This document shows positions 45,064 to 56,640 of a DNA stretch of 64,000 nt, one piece after another. A program made the position numbers and the translations under genes. The stretch comes from Cryptomeria japonica (lineage: Eukaryota; Streptophyta; Pinopsida; Cupressales; Cupressaceae), in assembly GCF_030272615.1 (NCBI RefSeq), contig NC_081410.1:227760915-227824914 (forward strand), read 5' to 3'. Numbering within the stretch: the stretch's first letter is position 1; every line of letters begins with the position of its first letter. The notes beneath the pieces were generated by a model. The model searched no databases. It saw only the letters and a program-made list of their open reading frames with translations, and was not told where the DNA came from.

Positions 45064-47157
45064 CTTTGAAATTTCAACACCTAATAGAAGAGTGAAGTCT
45101 TTAGAGAGTGACTCAAGACCCAAATGGTTCCATCAGTCTAAGTCTTTAACCAATGTATATACCTATAATTTATGGATAGATGCCTTCCCCATTGGGGTAG
45201 ATTTCTATCTTGAATCGATACATGAACTCTTATCCTGTATAGATAGATATCAAAATTTGCATAGTTGAATGCTTGTCCCAAATTAGACAAATTCCTAACT
45301 TGTATGGATAGAAGTGCCTAATTATACAAATGATATAACACTTGACAACATGAGTAAAATAATAACATAAAATAGTAGAGGTATTTTTTAGTATTATAGT
45401 TTGGGTTATCACATAACACAAGAATCAACCTTGAAACCTAGCATGGTGTGAACCTATTGATCCTATTTCCCTACAACCTCACGAAATTTATAGATCCATC
45501 AATCATTCCATCTATGCATTCGTATCTTTATCTATCCCAAACCATTATCCAATTTAACTCCATTACATCTCCTTCATCCAAACTTTCACATAATAACTCC
45601 ACCTCCCATCCTCAATTTTCCTTAGAAACACCCTAAGAGAAATTAACCTAGTAATCACTAAAGCTCACAACAACATCCACTAAGTACAACCATTGTAATG
45701 TGATCCATTTGAAGAAACTATGCATAATAAGATATTATTTACTCACAATGGAAGCAAGCACTTGAATTCAAAAAATGCATATAATTTAAAATTTTGAAAA
45801 CTTAAAAAAAATCAAAATAACAAAGATAAAAAATCACACTAGTAGCAACATAAAAAAACTCTTGCTTACTCTAGACAAGTAGCTTGTCGTTTATCGAAAG
45901 GCTTAAATGTAAGCCCCATTATCAGTTTTGCTAGAATCCAAATCTTGTTTAAATTTTCCAAGCACCACAATCAAGATATATCATTCCCTATCCTCAAATT
46001 ACCAAGATATATTTTTCCAACATCAACCACATCATTACCACCATTAAATCACTTAATTATTGGCTTTTAACTTGATCAGAGGCAAAATCTTGTGTCTTTT
46101 TATCACTTGTGAATGTTTACTTTTTTCTTGTGTGTTTCATTTGTTATTATCTAGTTGATCCTTGGGGCATTTCTATGCCCTAACCCTATTGTGTATATTA
46201 GGTTATAAACAATCGGCTTGTGGCTACCTTGTCTTTTAAATAAGTTACATAATCATTATTATAATCGTATATAAGGTATTTAGGTAATCCTAGGGATTAA
46301 AGTTAAGTATCTAAGTTGGAATAGATGGAAACCAAAGTATATTTAACCATATATAAGAGTTAGTGGTTAATTATTATCATCGTGTTGATTATTGTCTTCT
46401 TATTGAAGACTTTTGGAGGTATCCCCCTCGAAGTGGATTAGGAGGTTGCCCATCAAAGTGGCATATTATTATCAAGTATTCAAATCATACTTCATATTAT
46501 ATTTTCAATTGTACAAGTTGTTTCATAATAGGCACATCATGACCAACATCATCATGATCTTCCATATCATGGTGTGTCAAGCCATATGCCTACTTGGATA
46601 TGAATCCCTCACACACTTGACACATCACCACCCTAGTTATAATACATTGTTGCATAATATCAAGTGCTACATAAAACATTGACTATCGACCTTCTATTAG
46701 CATATACCTACATCCAAATTCCATCACATTAGTTCTTCATCATCCATGTGTCATCCTATCCTTCATCTTATCCACTTCAACTCATTTTCATCTTTTACTA
46801 ATATTGTTTAATTGCAATCCTCATATATTTACCCATCTCCCCGCCCATTTCTATCTCTTCAACACCTCTCATCCACTCCTCGTCCCTTTAGAACTAGTTC
46901 TCCTTTCAAGATACCACTTGTGTCATGTACACCTACTTTCTCTCCTGAGAGAGCATCCCTAACCCACCTTCTAACATCATTCCTTCAAACTGACAAGGGC
47001 ACCCCCCTAATTCCATCCCACAAATCATCTATACTTATCCTATTTTCAATGACATTTCTTCTTCTAGCAATAATTCCTCCTTAAGGATGGACAAAATGTA
47101 GATACCTAAAATTAACCGTGTCCTAACAACACATCTAACTCTACCACTTTCAACACC

Positions 47158-47280
47158 ATACTAGGCTAGTTATAACCACATTCTTGTCATCTCAATGATA
47201 ATTAAATAATTAATTTATACTTATTTAATTAATTAAGACTCGTGTCAATACTAGGCTAGTTATGACCACATTCTTGTCAT
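47158..47280. repeat. 33-bp direct repeat pair
   Basis: ATACTAGGCTAGTTAT(A/G)ACC and the following 13 bases occur at 47158-47190 and 47248-47280 with one mismatch, 57 bp apart. Confidence 0.85.
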
Positions 47281-47790
47281 TTGGAGTGGTCTTATCGACA
47301 GATGTCCCTTGTCGCAATGACATTAGAGTTCGGCAAGAAATCTCTATCCTCCTTTGTTTTTGCAGTATTGATTAGATGGTTAAGGCTCAACATTGTATGT
47401 AGACTAGCTTTTAGTTGGGTGGTTCAATAGGTTCACCAATTCTCATTTTCATCCTGATTATGCAGTGGGGTTCAGATTGTCATGGCTCAGAATGTGTTTT
47501 CTCAACTAGGAGATAGTTGTGTTGTCCAGATGGTATGCTAAATCTCATATTTCTTCTTGGTTTTTTGTCAAAAATCCTTACTCAATTAATCTCATATGTT
47601 ATATGTAAACTGATAATGTTATGGGTCTCATATGATATTTGTAATTGGATAATGCTAAGGATCTAACTCTATAATGGCTCTGTATAAATTCCTTATATGG
47701 AATTTGCTTTTGGATTTTCTCCTCTTTCTGAGGATGAATTTTCTGCCCTCTTGGCTTCTCATACTTTCTATTGTATTTACTTTTCTTTCT

Positions 47791-47812
47791 TATATATATA
47801 TATATATATATA
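47791..47812. repeat. (TA)n microsatellite
   Basis: TA repeated 11 times. Confidence 0.9.
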
Positions 47813-50537
47813 CCTCGGCCTTTTACTTAAAAATAATAATTATAAATTTTTAAGACTTATTTTCTAACACTCCCTCCATCTACACATTAATTTATTAAAC
47901 TAACATCCTACATCCATTTCACTTGATTGATTCAGATATCTAATTGTTTAATTAATTATCCTAAATCCCCAAATCCTATTCTAATCCCTCACCAATGGGA
48001 CAATCATGTCATATCCACAATTTCAAAAAAAATTAAAATCACCAATCCAAAGTCAAACTAACATTCATACATATCCATCAAATCAATTAACCTAATCTTA
48101 GTCACACATCTCCAACTACCTTCAATCCAAACTTTAAACTAGCATTCAATCCTAGTCATCAATGTATCAAGTCAATTATAGCCCTCCATCTTCCAACCAC
48201 TAGAATTTAATCCTTTCTCCTCCCAAGTTCAAATTCAAAATATCCTCTCATAAAATCATAGTCCTCCATCCTAAACCGATTTCAACTATCCATTTATCAT
48301 CATCAAATATATAAATCAAACAAATCCCCAAGTTATTTCAAGGAATATTTTTGGATGTAGAAAATAATGTTGTAGGATTGGGCACCCACACTTTACTCCA
48401 ACAATCAACAATCACTTCACTAATGGTTGTCAAAGGTTTTTTATGGTGAGCTTGATTTTCTTGTCATTTTTGCACACTTTTAGCTCTAATACAATGTATA
48501 GTTCTTAACATAGGATGGGATTTGTATTTTTTGTTGTTTCCTAGTGCTTTTAATCCTATATTTTGGTGCTCGCACTAAAATATTTTTAGATTTTTTTTTA
48601 ATAAATAGTTGAAGTTCTTTAGTGCCTCATTCTATGTAGTTAGAGTCGCTTTTTTATTTAGCCAAAGCCCTTTCATGTTTTTCCTTAGTTATAACCCTAC
48701 TACTTTTTCACTTAGAAAGAGTCTCTTACCTTCTCTTTACTTTTACTATTTTTTAAAAGTTTTTAAAGCAAGTTATAGCTAGTCTATTTAAATGTGTGGC
48801 ATGTGTGACTCGTTGCACTTTTTTTTGTTTTTGCAAGTTTCAAATGAAGCACTAGGTGAATTCAAGAATTATAATTTATATCTATTATTCGAGTATATTA
48901 ATATTATTTAAGTGTTTGAAAAATATTTAATTTCCATATTGTTCACTTAATTTACTTTAAGATATATTCTCATAGTAGTTTTCTTGCAAGGCAAAGCAAG
49001 GGAAAAATGTTATGGTGAATATTGTTGACCCATGCTCATTTATTTATGTGTTTAGCCCACAACAACTAGGTGCATGCATTAACTAGTATAAAATATAATG
49101 TGTTTTGCATGGAAGATGACGAATAACATTATCCCAACCTATCCTTAACATCACTCATCCCTAGGATCTAGATTTAACTTTGTATGTTTGTTGTTCATCA
49201 ACTTAGTTCCTATCTACAAATGTAAAGTTGACCCATTTCATTATGTGAGTGCAAATCTTAACTCCAAATTGAAGGGCACACAATATACTAAGAGGGGGTG
49301 TGTGAATCAAACATGCTAATCTCAAATTGATTAAACATTAGTTATCATAATAACTTCTTTAAGCATGAATCCCAAAACATCAAAGCAACAAGTACTCTGT
49401 TTCCTTAATGATAAATCAATTAGTCAATACACAACCACGCGTCCACATGATGAACATCAAATTTGCATGCAAACTAAAATGAAAAAACCATAGTGAAAAT
49501 AGCTACTTGGATGTATTGCCCAAATCCAACCTCACAAAGTAGTCCAATACATTAAGGAATTTACAATATGAAGTAGGCACCAACCTATCAGACACCAATC
49601 CCCAATTACATTTGCAATCACCAACTTATAGGAGAAACCAATCCCCCACTCCAAGCTTTGAGCACCAACTTAGCAAGTGAGACGCCAATCCTACCAAATT
49701 TACAAGAAATATCGATTGCATACCTTCAAGACTGAATACACAACTTGATTTTGATCTGAACAAACTTCAAAACCCTCCCACATAGTGCATATGATCTTCA
49801 ATCGAAACCACACACAAAGATTGAGATACAACTTACATAGCATCACCCAACTACTACACATCAATCATTACACTTTCAAATATAACAACAATGGACACAC
49901 TAGGAATGAGCCTAGATCAACCATTTATATGTGTTACAATGATTATTACATTCACATGTCAGCCTAGAACAAGATTAATGCATCTACAAGTCAAACACAA
50001 TAATAACCAGGTTAACCAAACATGTAATAGGCTAGGTCTACAAAGCCACGCATTACTCCACAAGAAAGAATACACTATGTATTATTGAATATAGACTTAT
50101 TTGGTCCCAACATTCATCCAGACACTATCTCTAATGAGCACAGGTTACATGCCTCTAGCACATCAAATCCAAACATCAACCTAGTCAGCCAACTAGCACA
50201 GTGACCACTCTGTCACTTCTAACTTTCTACTTGTTGAAGCTCAATTCGAGAACCTCTAGAATCTAACCTAACATGTGTAGACATACACTCCCTTCAAACA
50301 ATAGGTCATAAGTCTCAAGTGCAGTAAAATGTGGAACACAACAAGTTTAGAGTATAAACACACTATCTAAGGAACAAACCTTGGTAACATACCGTGGATA
50401 CTTTCATATTACTTTCAATACACATTGATACAACTCCACAATACGCTCATTTTACACCAAATGGACTCCTCTGACATACCTTTGACATCAATGACAACAT
50501 ATGTTTAGCACAAATGTCTAAATTTAAATTTCTTATT

Positions 50538-50550
50538 TTGGGTCATGTTT
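50538..50550. repeat. Target-site duplication of LINE M2, left copy
   Basis: TTGGGTCATGTTT, identical to 51613-51625. Confidence 0.9.
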
Positions 50551-51612
50551 TTTATATTAAAAGCAACTAAGACAAGGGGGTTGACCCAAGAATAGAACAA
50601 AGAAACAGTGGCAAGCCAACTGTCAACAGAACATCAGCAAAATTACAGCCCTCTTACTTTTCTCTATCAAAAACTATGATCATTCTACGTAAGTTCAACA
50701 GATATATAAAAGTCTTAATAAACATTTTAAACATTTGCCACGCAGGGCAATAGGTAGATAAGTTCAAATATAAACAGAAATTAAAACTATCAGCCCAGAG
50801 GCTACTAGGACCGAACAAAAAACCAGACATCTGAGACATAGAAACAGACTATTTCTTTTTTCCATGGCTCCTCTTGGGGAGGAGCTTCCTAGCCCATTCC
50901 TTGGTAAGGAATTTGAAAAGGGCCCTGTAGTCGTCATCTTCCTTGCTTTTCCCTTTGGTAGAACTTTCCTGCAGGAGACACAGAGTGGTTGCCGAGCAGC
51001 GCATCACATTCAAAGCAAACCTGGAGACGTCGTGCAGCTTGTTTTCCATTGCCTCCATTCTATTGGTGATTTCCTGCACATTATCAAACAAACCCTCCAC
51101 TTTCTTACCCAACTCTACCAGGTTGTTGTCTTCTTCCTCATTTATGCTGCTCACTTCCTCCACCACCATCATCTTCTCGAACCTGAGAGTCGGGGAGGGA
51201 GAATTGGTATGGGATTTGGGGCCGGCCTCTGAACTCATAGAATTTTTAGGGCTTTCAGAGGCATGGGTGGAGCTAACAGAGTGGGGGGTCAAGGTAGACT
51301 GAAACAGGGCCACATTCTCAGAGGGGATGGAATTCCCAGTTTCATGAGAAGAGGGGTCTCTTAGCGATTTTTCAAGGGATTTGGAGGCCAATCTCACATA
51401 ACGGCGGGGGGTGTTGGCCTCATTAGTAATTTCCATATCGGAATCAATCTCCTAGATTCTAACTTTCTTAGGGGTTCTAACATCCTCAAGAGGGCGCTTT
51501 TTGTTTTTCTTACTGCAAGAGTCAATTTCAGGTAGCCGAGGAGGGCTTGTATCGGGTTTAACAGTAGCAATAGCTAGGGAACGATTTTCAACCACATTCT
51601 GGACGGAGATAG
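50551..51612 (-). mobile_element. LINE M2, 5'-truncated copy with only ORF3 end and 3' tail
   Basis: A 1,062-bp minus-strand insertion flanked by the 13-bp duplication TTGGGTCATGTTT. It starts inside ORF3 and ends in a tail (CCCCTTGTCTTAGTTG, CTTTTAATATAAAAAA) like those of M1 and M3. This is the normal product of incomplete target-primed reverse transcription, and it shows that ORF3 and the tail form the 3' end of a mobile LINE. Confidence 0.9.
50849..51612 (-). pseudogene. LINE M2 ORF3, C-terminal half
   Basis: Open from the element start with one TAG (near 51455) to the stop at 50849. From N to C: basic patches KKNKKRPLEDVRTPKKVRI; MEITNEANTPRRYVRLASKS; Ser/Pro-rich linker; coiled-coil-like part NNLVELGKKVEGLFDNVQEI then TNRMEAMENKLHDVSRFALN; the family match VMRCSATTLCLLQES; DDYRALFKFLTKEWARKL; basic end PKRSHGKKK. 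Homologous C-termini occur in M1 (17545 on) and M3 (56170 on). The role is unknown; the basic and coiled-coil content would suit a nucleic-acid-binding multimer. Confidence 0.8.
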
Positions 51613-51625
51613 TTGGGTCATGTTT
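51613..51625. repeat. Target-site duplication of LINE M2, right copy
   Basis: TTGGGTCATGTTT, identical to 50538-50550. Confidence 0.9.
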
Positions 51626-52942
51626 CCACACTACATATTAGGCATTAGGAGTAGACTTAAGAAAAACTTGTTTCAAATTACACACTAGACTAGCGTATTA
51701 AAGAATAACTCTAATATGGAGCTAGGATTATTACGAGAATATCATAGTAGCATCATATAGCATTATAACTCCATCATTTGCTTAAACATTGACATCCTAG
51801 ATATACTCCACACCTCTTGTCTTCAATTGTTGTTCGAGAGTTATTAAATCACTCCAACTACGAGCTTGACTAAAGAGAACATAATCCTTGCTTAACAATT
51901 TCCCAATCAATGTATGTATCTAAACCATTTTCCATAATCACAATAACCAAATTTTAGGCTAACTCATTTTTGTGGGTACAAGTGTAATTCCACACCCTAG
52001 TTCACTTCCATTGAGGTTGAGTTTAATTCCACATTTACATGTTTAAATGAGCACAAAGTATAATGAATTTACATGTTTTGAAATGATCATCTAAAGAAGG
52101 CCTTAATTTTTAACATATTGGTGAATCAATTTTTAACAACACATTATATTATTGAAACCTGAGCTAAATATTGCATTTAAATTTTCAAATTATGTATGAG
52201 TAACTATAATAGCTATATAAAATACATCTATGTAAAAAAGGGCAAGAGATCTCGATATTTTATTTACTTAAAAGTTATTTTATTTTTGTTTACATTTATT
52301 GTATTTAATACACATATGGAGACATAAAAAAATTTAAATAATAAATTAATATTTCTACATCTATCTAAAATTGTAATTCAATTTCAAAAATTAATGTACG
52401 TTTGTTCTTCTATAATTTTTTGTACATAGAACAAAAATCAGCATAAACTTAATTATAATCATCATCATTCTCCTTCTAAAGTGTAGTAAGAAAGCCTAGA
52501 AAAAAAAAATTATAAAGAAGTATATAATTATTTAATGTGCCACTTTTTATTCAATATTAATATTTTTGTTTGTAAATGATAGTTAGTTTTCAGATAAAGA
52601 TAAGTCTTTTTGTTGACATAAACATGTCATTGCACTCCACCACTTGCACCACTTGCTATCATTGTAGAATATCTCTAGACTTTAATTTTCCAATTTTAAC
52701 TCTAAAATAATTGTTAAATTTCTAATTTAAGTTGAATCAACAATTATTGTAAAATCATTATAGTCACATTTTAACTATTATTCCACAAATTCAAGTTTCC
52801 TCTACATTATCATCATTCATTAAAATTAAGTACACGAAACCAAAAATATACCAAAAAAAAAAAATACTAAATACTTTCTATTTAAAAAAAAAAAAGAAAT
52901 GAAATTTGTACTTGTAAAAATAAAAATACAATTGACTCATAC
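51626..52942 (-). other. AT-rich DNA downstream of dioxygenase exon 3
   Basis: Follows the exon 3 splice donor on the minus strand. I searched for the remaining dioxygenase exons (HxD...H, RxS) here and in the bases to 43432 and saw none. It is either a long intron, in which LINE M2 would then sit, or the point where the gene is truncated. Confidence 0.5.
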
Positions 52943-53041
52943 CGTTTGAGGGCCACTGGTTTGGCCCGTAAAATCTGTTTTTCTGGTCGCCACTCGTTTC
53001 TGAAAATTGGGGACCAATATAGAAGCTTTCCTTCCAATCCC
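52943..53041 (-). CDS. Dioxygenase exon 3
   Basis: 99 bp after the acceptor TTTTCGCAG. Codes for DWKESFYIGPQFSE and FYGPNQWPSN, ending in phase 1 at the donor GTATGA. The next exon should start with a residue completing a G-codon (often Glu in the family). Confidence 0.8.
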
Positions 53042-53628
53042 CTGCGAAAACCAAAATTAAAACCGACACGCTGTCTTTAGTTTTCTGCTGTTTAGTTTTC
53101 AACTGACAGTCTATTGACTGTCCTATTGTTATCTTTGTATTTTTCCAATAAAAAATAATAATAATTGAGATTACACATTGCCAACAGATAATTTTTCAAA
53201 ACCTAAGAGAAAATTTCTGACCTTGAGACTGCACGGATGGGTTAAGCGCTTCAGCCTGATACGGAGTATAACCTCGATGACTTTCATTCAACACAAGTTT
53301 TATCTTCTCTTCCTGCGGAAGCGCAAAGAAATGCCGACTCTGTTCGAATACTTGATCAAACAACTTTTGTTCGACTCCATGATTGATCACATAAAAAAAT
53401 CCGCAGTCGATGCAGGCCTAAATTTCAATTAATTCATGATTACACAGACAATTTTTGCTTCAAACCCCTAAAATTAAAGCGGATGCAATCCTGACATGAA
53501 ATTTTTTTTTAAAAATAAAATAAAAGCTCACGGAGATTTAAGCGTACCTTGCGAATTTGTACAGCAATTGCTTGTCGATCGGGATTTGAGAGGTCGATGC
53601 AGGCAAGTGGACAATCTACGGATGACAT
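52943..53628 (-). CDS. 2-oxoglutarate/Fe(II) dioxygenase, first three exons (At3g49630/HxnY-like)
   Basis: Host gene, minus strand. Exon 1 53628-53548 (MSSVDCPLACIDLSNPDRQA ... QIRK, 27 codons, donor GTACGC); exon 2 53417-53222 (acceptor AG; ACIDCGFFYVINHGVEQKLF, FEQSRHFFALPQEEKIKLVL, ESHRGYTPYQAEALNPS; donor GTCAGA); exon 3 53041-52943 (DWKESFYIGPQFSETSG, FYGPNQWPSN; donor GTATGA). Phases agree at both joins. This is the DIOX_N domain of plant 2OG-dependent oxygenases; GFFYVINHGV and GYTPxxAE fit the At3g49630/HxnY-like group. The catalytic HxD...H and RxS part is not in the window as read, so the copy is either split by a very long intron or truncated. The substrate is unknown. Confidence 0.82.
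53222..53417 (-). CDS. Dioxygenase exon 2
   Basis: 196 bp between AG at 53419-53418 and GT at 53221-53220. Codes for the best conserved DIOX_N part (GFFYVINHGV). It ends in phase 1 and joins exon 3 through a Gly codon. Confidence 0.82.
53548..53628 (-). CDS. Dioxygenase exon 1
   Basis: ATG at 53628-53626 opens 27 codons ending in K at phase 0, then the donor GTACGC. The start is chosen because it directly precedes the conserved IDLS strand and no in-frame upstream ATG is supported. The 5' side is a 62-bp tandem repeat. Confidence 0.78.
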
Positions 53629-53660
53629 ATTTGTTTCCTTCACCTTCTCTTCCCTCCAAA

Positions 53661-53908
53661 TTTCTCCTGATTTCTTTACAATCCAACGAAATCCTCCATT
53701 ACAAGTGCAAATTACACATATATTTTTCCTGATTTGTTAATACTCGAGCGAAATCCTCCGTTGTCAGTGCATCTATGACATAAATTTCTCCTGATTTCTT
53801 TATACTCCAGCAAAATCCTCCAATACCAGTGCAAATAACACATAAATGTTTCCTGATTTGTCAATACTCCAGCGAAATCCTCTATTATCAGTGCAAATAA
53901 CACATGAA
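53661..53908. repeat. Four tandem 62-bp units upstream of the dioxygenase start
   Basis: Units at 53661-53722, 53723-53784, 53785-53846 and 53847-53908, each exactly 62 bp. They share CCTGATTT, then A(A/G)CGAAATCCTC or close, then AGTGCA and ACA. Similarity is about 75-85% by eye. Units 1 and 3 start TTTCTCCTGATTTC and units 2 and 4 start TTTCCTGATTTG, hinting at an older two-unit duplication. They lie 32-280 bp before the ATG, in the 5' UTR or promoter. Confidence 0.9.
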
Positions 53909-54459
53909 TTTCTCGCCAGAAGGAAATTTCCCCCAAAAAAACCAGAAAATGTACAGAAGTGGACCCCTTGTAGCTAAAACCAGGAGCATGCCTAATCAGC
54001 ATAGATGCCGACTAGCGACCAAAACTTGCGAGTCCCGACGAATCGATAGTAAAAAAAAGATACCTTGGAAACAGAAAATCGTCTCGCAGCAAAAATAAGG
54101 AGGCGTGAATGACTGGTGATGTTTATGCTCTGATAAAAAAAATACAGCGGGTGAAGAGTATGACGAGGAACAAGACAAGGCCAGTTGTCTTTAATGGCAG
54201 CACACACTAATCAAATCTCATGCATCGTAGTACTGGAAGATCAGACAGCTGGAAAATCTTTTCAATAATGAGCTGCAGATTGAAGATCTTTCTTAGGGTT
54301 TCTGACTTGCCAACTTTCAGTCTCATTTAATAGTGAATAGTAGGTATACTGCCTATAGCACTTTGTATTTTGAGGTGTAATTCCATAGTAAATTATAAGA
54401 ATCGTGCCAATTTAATATTTATATGTTTAAGTAATATTTTAATTAATTAAAATATTTAT
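53909..54459 (-). other. Upstream region of the dioxygenase gene
   Basis: Less AT-rich DNA on the 5' side of the gene, with no coding region. A donor-like CAAGGTATC on the minus strand near 54065 could mark a 5' UTR exon; no core promoter element is clear. Confidence 0.35.
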
Positions 54460-55957
54460 ATAAAAGATGTCATGTTTATTTTTTATTAGATGTGTGATTT
54501 AAGTAAATAGATGGGAATCATATTTCTCATATCTTTTATATTAATTTTTTAAAATAAAGTAGGTTAGGTTTATTTATTAAAAAAATATTTTAAATATCAT
54601 TTAATTAATTGAAATATTTATATAAAAGATGTCAATAGATATTATTCTTAATATGTTTATTTTAAAAAATAAACATATTAAGAATAATATCTATTGACAT
54701 CTTTTATATAAATATTTTAATTAATTAAATGATATTTAAATGCACTTCAATACAAGTTTACATGATATTTAAATGACATTTTAATTAATTAAATGATTAT
54801 CATATATTATATATATATATATATTTTAAAATAAAGTATGTTAGGCTTATTTACTAAAAAGTTATTATAAATATTATTTAATTAATTAAAACATTATATA
54901 ATAGATGTTAATAGATATTATTCTTAATATGTTTATTTTTTACTAGATTTCTAATTTAAGTAAAATAGATGGAAATAATAACTCTTGTATGTTTTACATA
55001 GATGGATGTTTTAAAATAAAGTATGTTAGTTTTATTTGTTAAAAATTTATTATAAATATTATTTAATTAATTAAAACATTTATATAAAACATGTCAATAA
55101 ATATCATTCTTAATATGTCTATTTTTATTAGTTTTTTTTATTTAAGTAAAATAGGTAGGAATAATATATTTCTCATATATTTTACATAGATTTTTTAAAA
55201 TAAAATATGTTAGGTTTATTTACTAAAAAGTTATTATAAATATTATTTAATTAATTAAAATATGTATGTAAAAAATGTCAATAAATATCATTCTTAATAT
55301 TTTTATTCTTTTACTAGATTTGTGATTTAAGTAAAATAGGTGGGAATAATATTTCTCATATGTTTTGCATAGATTTTTAAAATTATATTAGATTTATTTA
55401 CGAAAAAATTATTATAACTATTATTAAATTAATTAAAATAGTTATATAAAAGATATCAATATTAATATGTTTTTTAAAAACTAGATTTGTCCTTTAAGTA
55501 AAATAGGTGGGAATAATATTTCTCATATCTTTTACATTATTTTTTAAAATAAATAATGATAGGTTTATTTACTAAAAAGTTATTTTAAATATTAACTAAA
55601 ATATTTATATAAAAGATGTCAATAATATCATTCTTAATATGTTTTTTTTCCTAATTAGATTTGTGATTTAAGTAAATAGGTGAGAATAATATTTCTAATA
55701 GATACTTTTTCTCCATTTCTTACAAATATATATATTTAAATAGATTTCAAAATTTGTGTGTACTAAAATATCAAGTTTTTCAATTAATTTTATTTGATAA
55801 TTAGACGAAAATTGTATAAAATATGCATTTTCAATTAACTTTTATTTAGAAATACTTAAATTGGTTTGTAGTGATAAATTGGCCTAAAGTACATATTTTA
55901 CATACACTTTTTAAAATAAAGTAAGCTATATTTATTTACTAAAAGGTTTTATTTTAT
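54460..55957. repeat. AT-rich tandem array, period about 170-185 bp
   Basis: About six degenerate units, each with GATGTCAATA, CATTCTTAATATG, GATTT-TGATTTAAGTAAA, GGTGGGAATAATATTTCTC, TTTAAAATAAAGTATGTTAG, GTTTATTTACTAAAAAGT and ATTAATTAAAA. The AATAAAGTATG word recurs at about 54831, 55016, 55200, 55381 and 55549. A last fragment at 55897-55957 abuts LINE M3. The first units are interrupted by an inverted repeat (54589-54740). Confidence 0.85.
54589..54740. repeat. Near-perfect inverted repeat, 75-bp arms, 2-bp loop
   Basis: Arms 54589-54663 and 54666-54740 pair at 74 of 75 positions around AA. The left arm is in array orientation; the right arm is its reverse copy. Confidence 0.93.
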
Positions 55958-56000
55958 TTAAAACTGTTTTTTTTTAAATATATTTTAAATTATATATTTA

Positions 56001-56169
56001 TTTTTTATTAAAAAAGAAGTTTGAACAAGGGCACTAACCCTTTACATAGCATAACCATTAACGAGACCACAGTGCAAAAACAACACTATAACAGCATTAA
56101 CAACAACTAACAGCAAAAAGAGACCAAGTCCTAGAAATCAAAAACAACAGCAGAAAACACAAAAACAAA
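56001..56169 (-). other. LINE M3 3' tail
   Basis: T/G-rich untranslated tail after the ORF3 stop, ending in an A-run. Shares the CCTTGT...CTTTT..ATA..AAAA ending with M1 and M2. Confidence 0.75.
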
Positions 56170-56640
56170 CTAGAGGGGTGCCTTTCGCACCCCAGTGGAA
56201 TCAATGGCACGGTTCCATTCATTGGACAGGAAATTGTACAAGTCCCTAGCCTCCTGCTTATCCTCCTTCGTGTCCGCAGTATGTTCCCTCAGCAGAGAGA
56301 GGGTGAGCATCAAACTATGTAACACCTGCAAATGAAATTTGTTAAGGCCCGCAATTTGGGCATCCCAGGCCTCCATCTTGCTCTTGAGCTGATTGACATC
56401 GTCCATGATAGCCTGCAATTCAAGCACAAGGCTCAGGTTCTCAATCCTTTGCGTGATGTCCAACACGTCTGTGCGTAGCTTTTCCATTTGCTGCAAAGTT
56501 GGGACACCTTGGGAGTTCACAACAGTCATGTCTTCCATAGTCTTTTCCATCTCCTTGGGCACATCTTCAGTAGGGGGATTGTCAATATCATTACTGGTGC
56601 AGGAGCACCCTTCCAAACTCTCTCTCTTTCTTTGTTTTGT
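56170..56640 (-). pseudogene. LINE M3 ORF3, C-terminal part
   Basis: Open reading to the stop at 56170. KQRKRESLEG basic patch; coiled-coil-like MEKLRTDVLDITQRIENLSL and MDDVNQLKSKMEAWDAQI; the family match HLQVLHSLMLTLSLLREH; EARDLYNFLSNEWNRAI. Homologous to the ends of M1 and M2. Cut off from the N-terminal part by the insertion at 56640-58165. Confidence 0.78.

Larger units (their letters stand above)
45064..50537. other. Long AT-rich region without a supported gene
   Basis: Mostly decayed non-coding DNA. Seen inside: a 33-bp direct repeat (47158-47190 and 47248-47280), a TA microsatellite (47791-47812), and at 49285-49320 the string ACTAAGAGGGGGTG, which resembles a motif common in plant LTR elements. 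The stretch 47340-47850 could be an old LINE 3' end. A stretch at 49560-49720 repeats GCACCAAC and ACCAATCC words. None gives a clear element. Confidence 0.45.

Noticed and set aside
46812..47084. Open frame of 90 codons, Ser/Pro/Leu-rich
   Set aside because: No family match, no neighbours, biased composition; likely chance or antisense of an old element.
47340..47850. Possible LINE 3' end
   Set aside because: Text resembles a LINE 3' UTR (T-rich, TA run, A-rich end) but no peptide similarity to RT or RNase H was found.
49285..50100. Possible large LTR or leader with repeated GCACCAAC/ACCAATCC words
   Set aside because: Looks like repeat-derived DNA, but no ends, TSD, PBS or coding part could be shown.
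53712..54178. Minus-strand open frames over and upstream of the 62-bp repeats
   Set aside because: Translate the repeat into non-homologous peptides in changing frames; no conserved start or domain.
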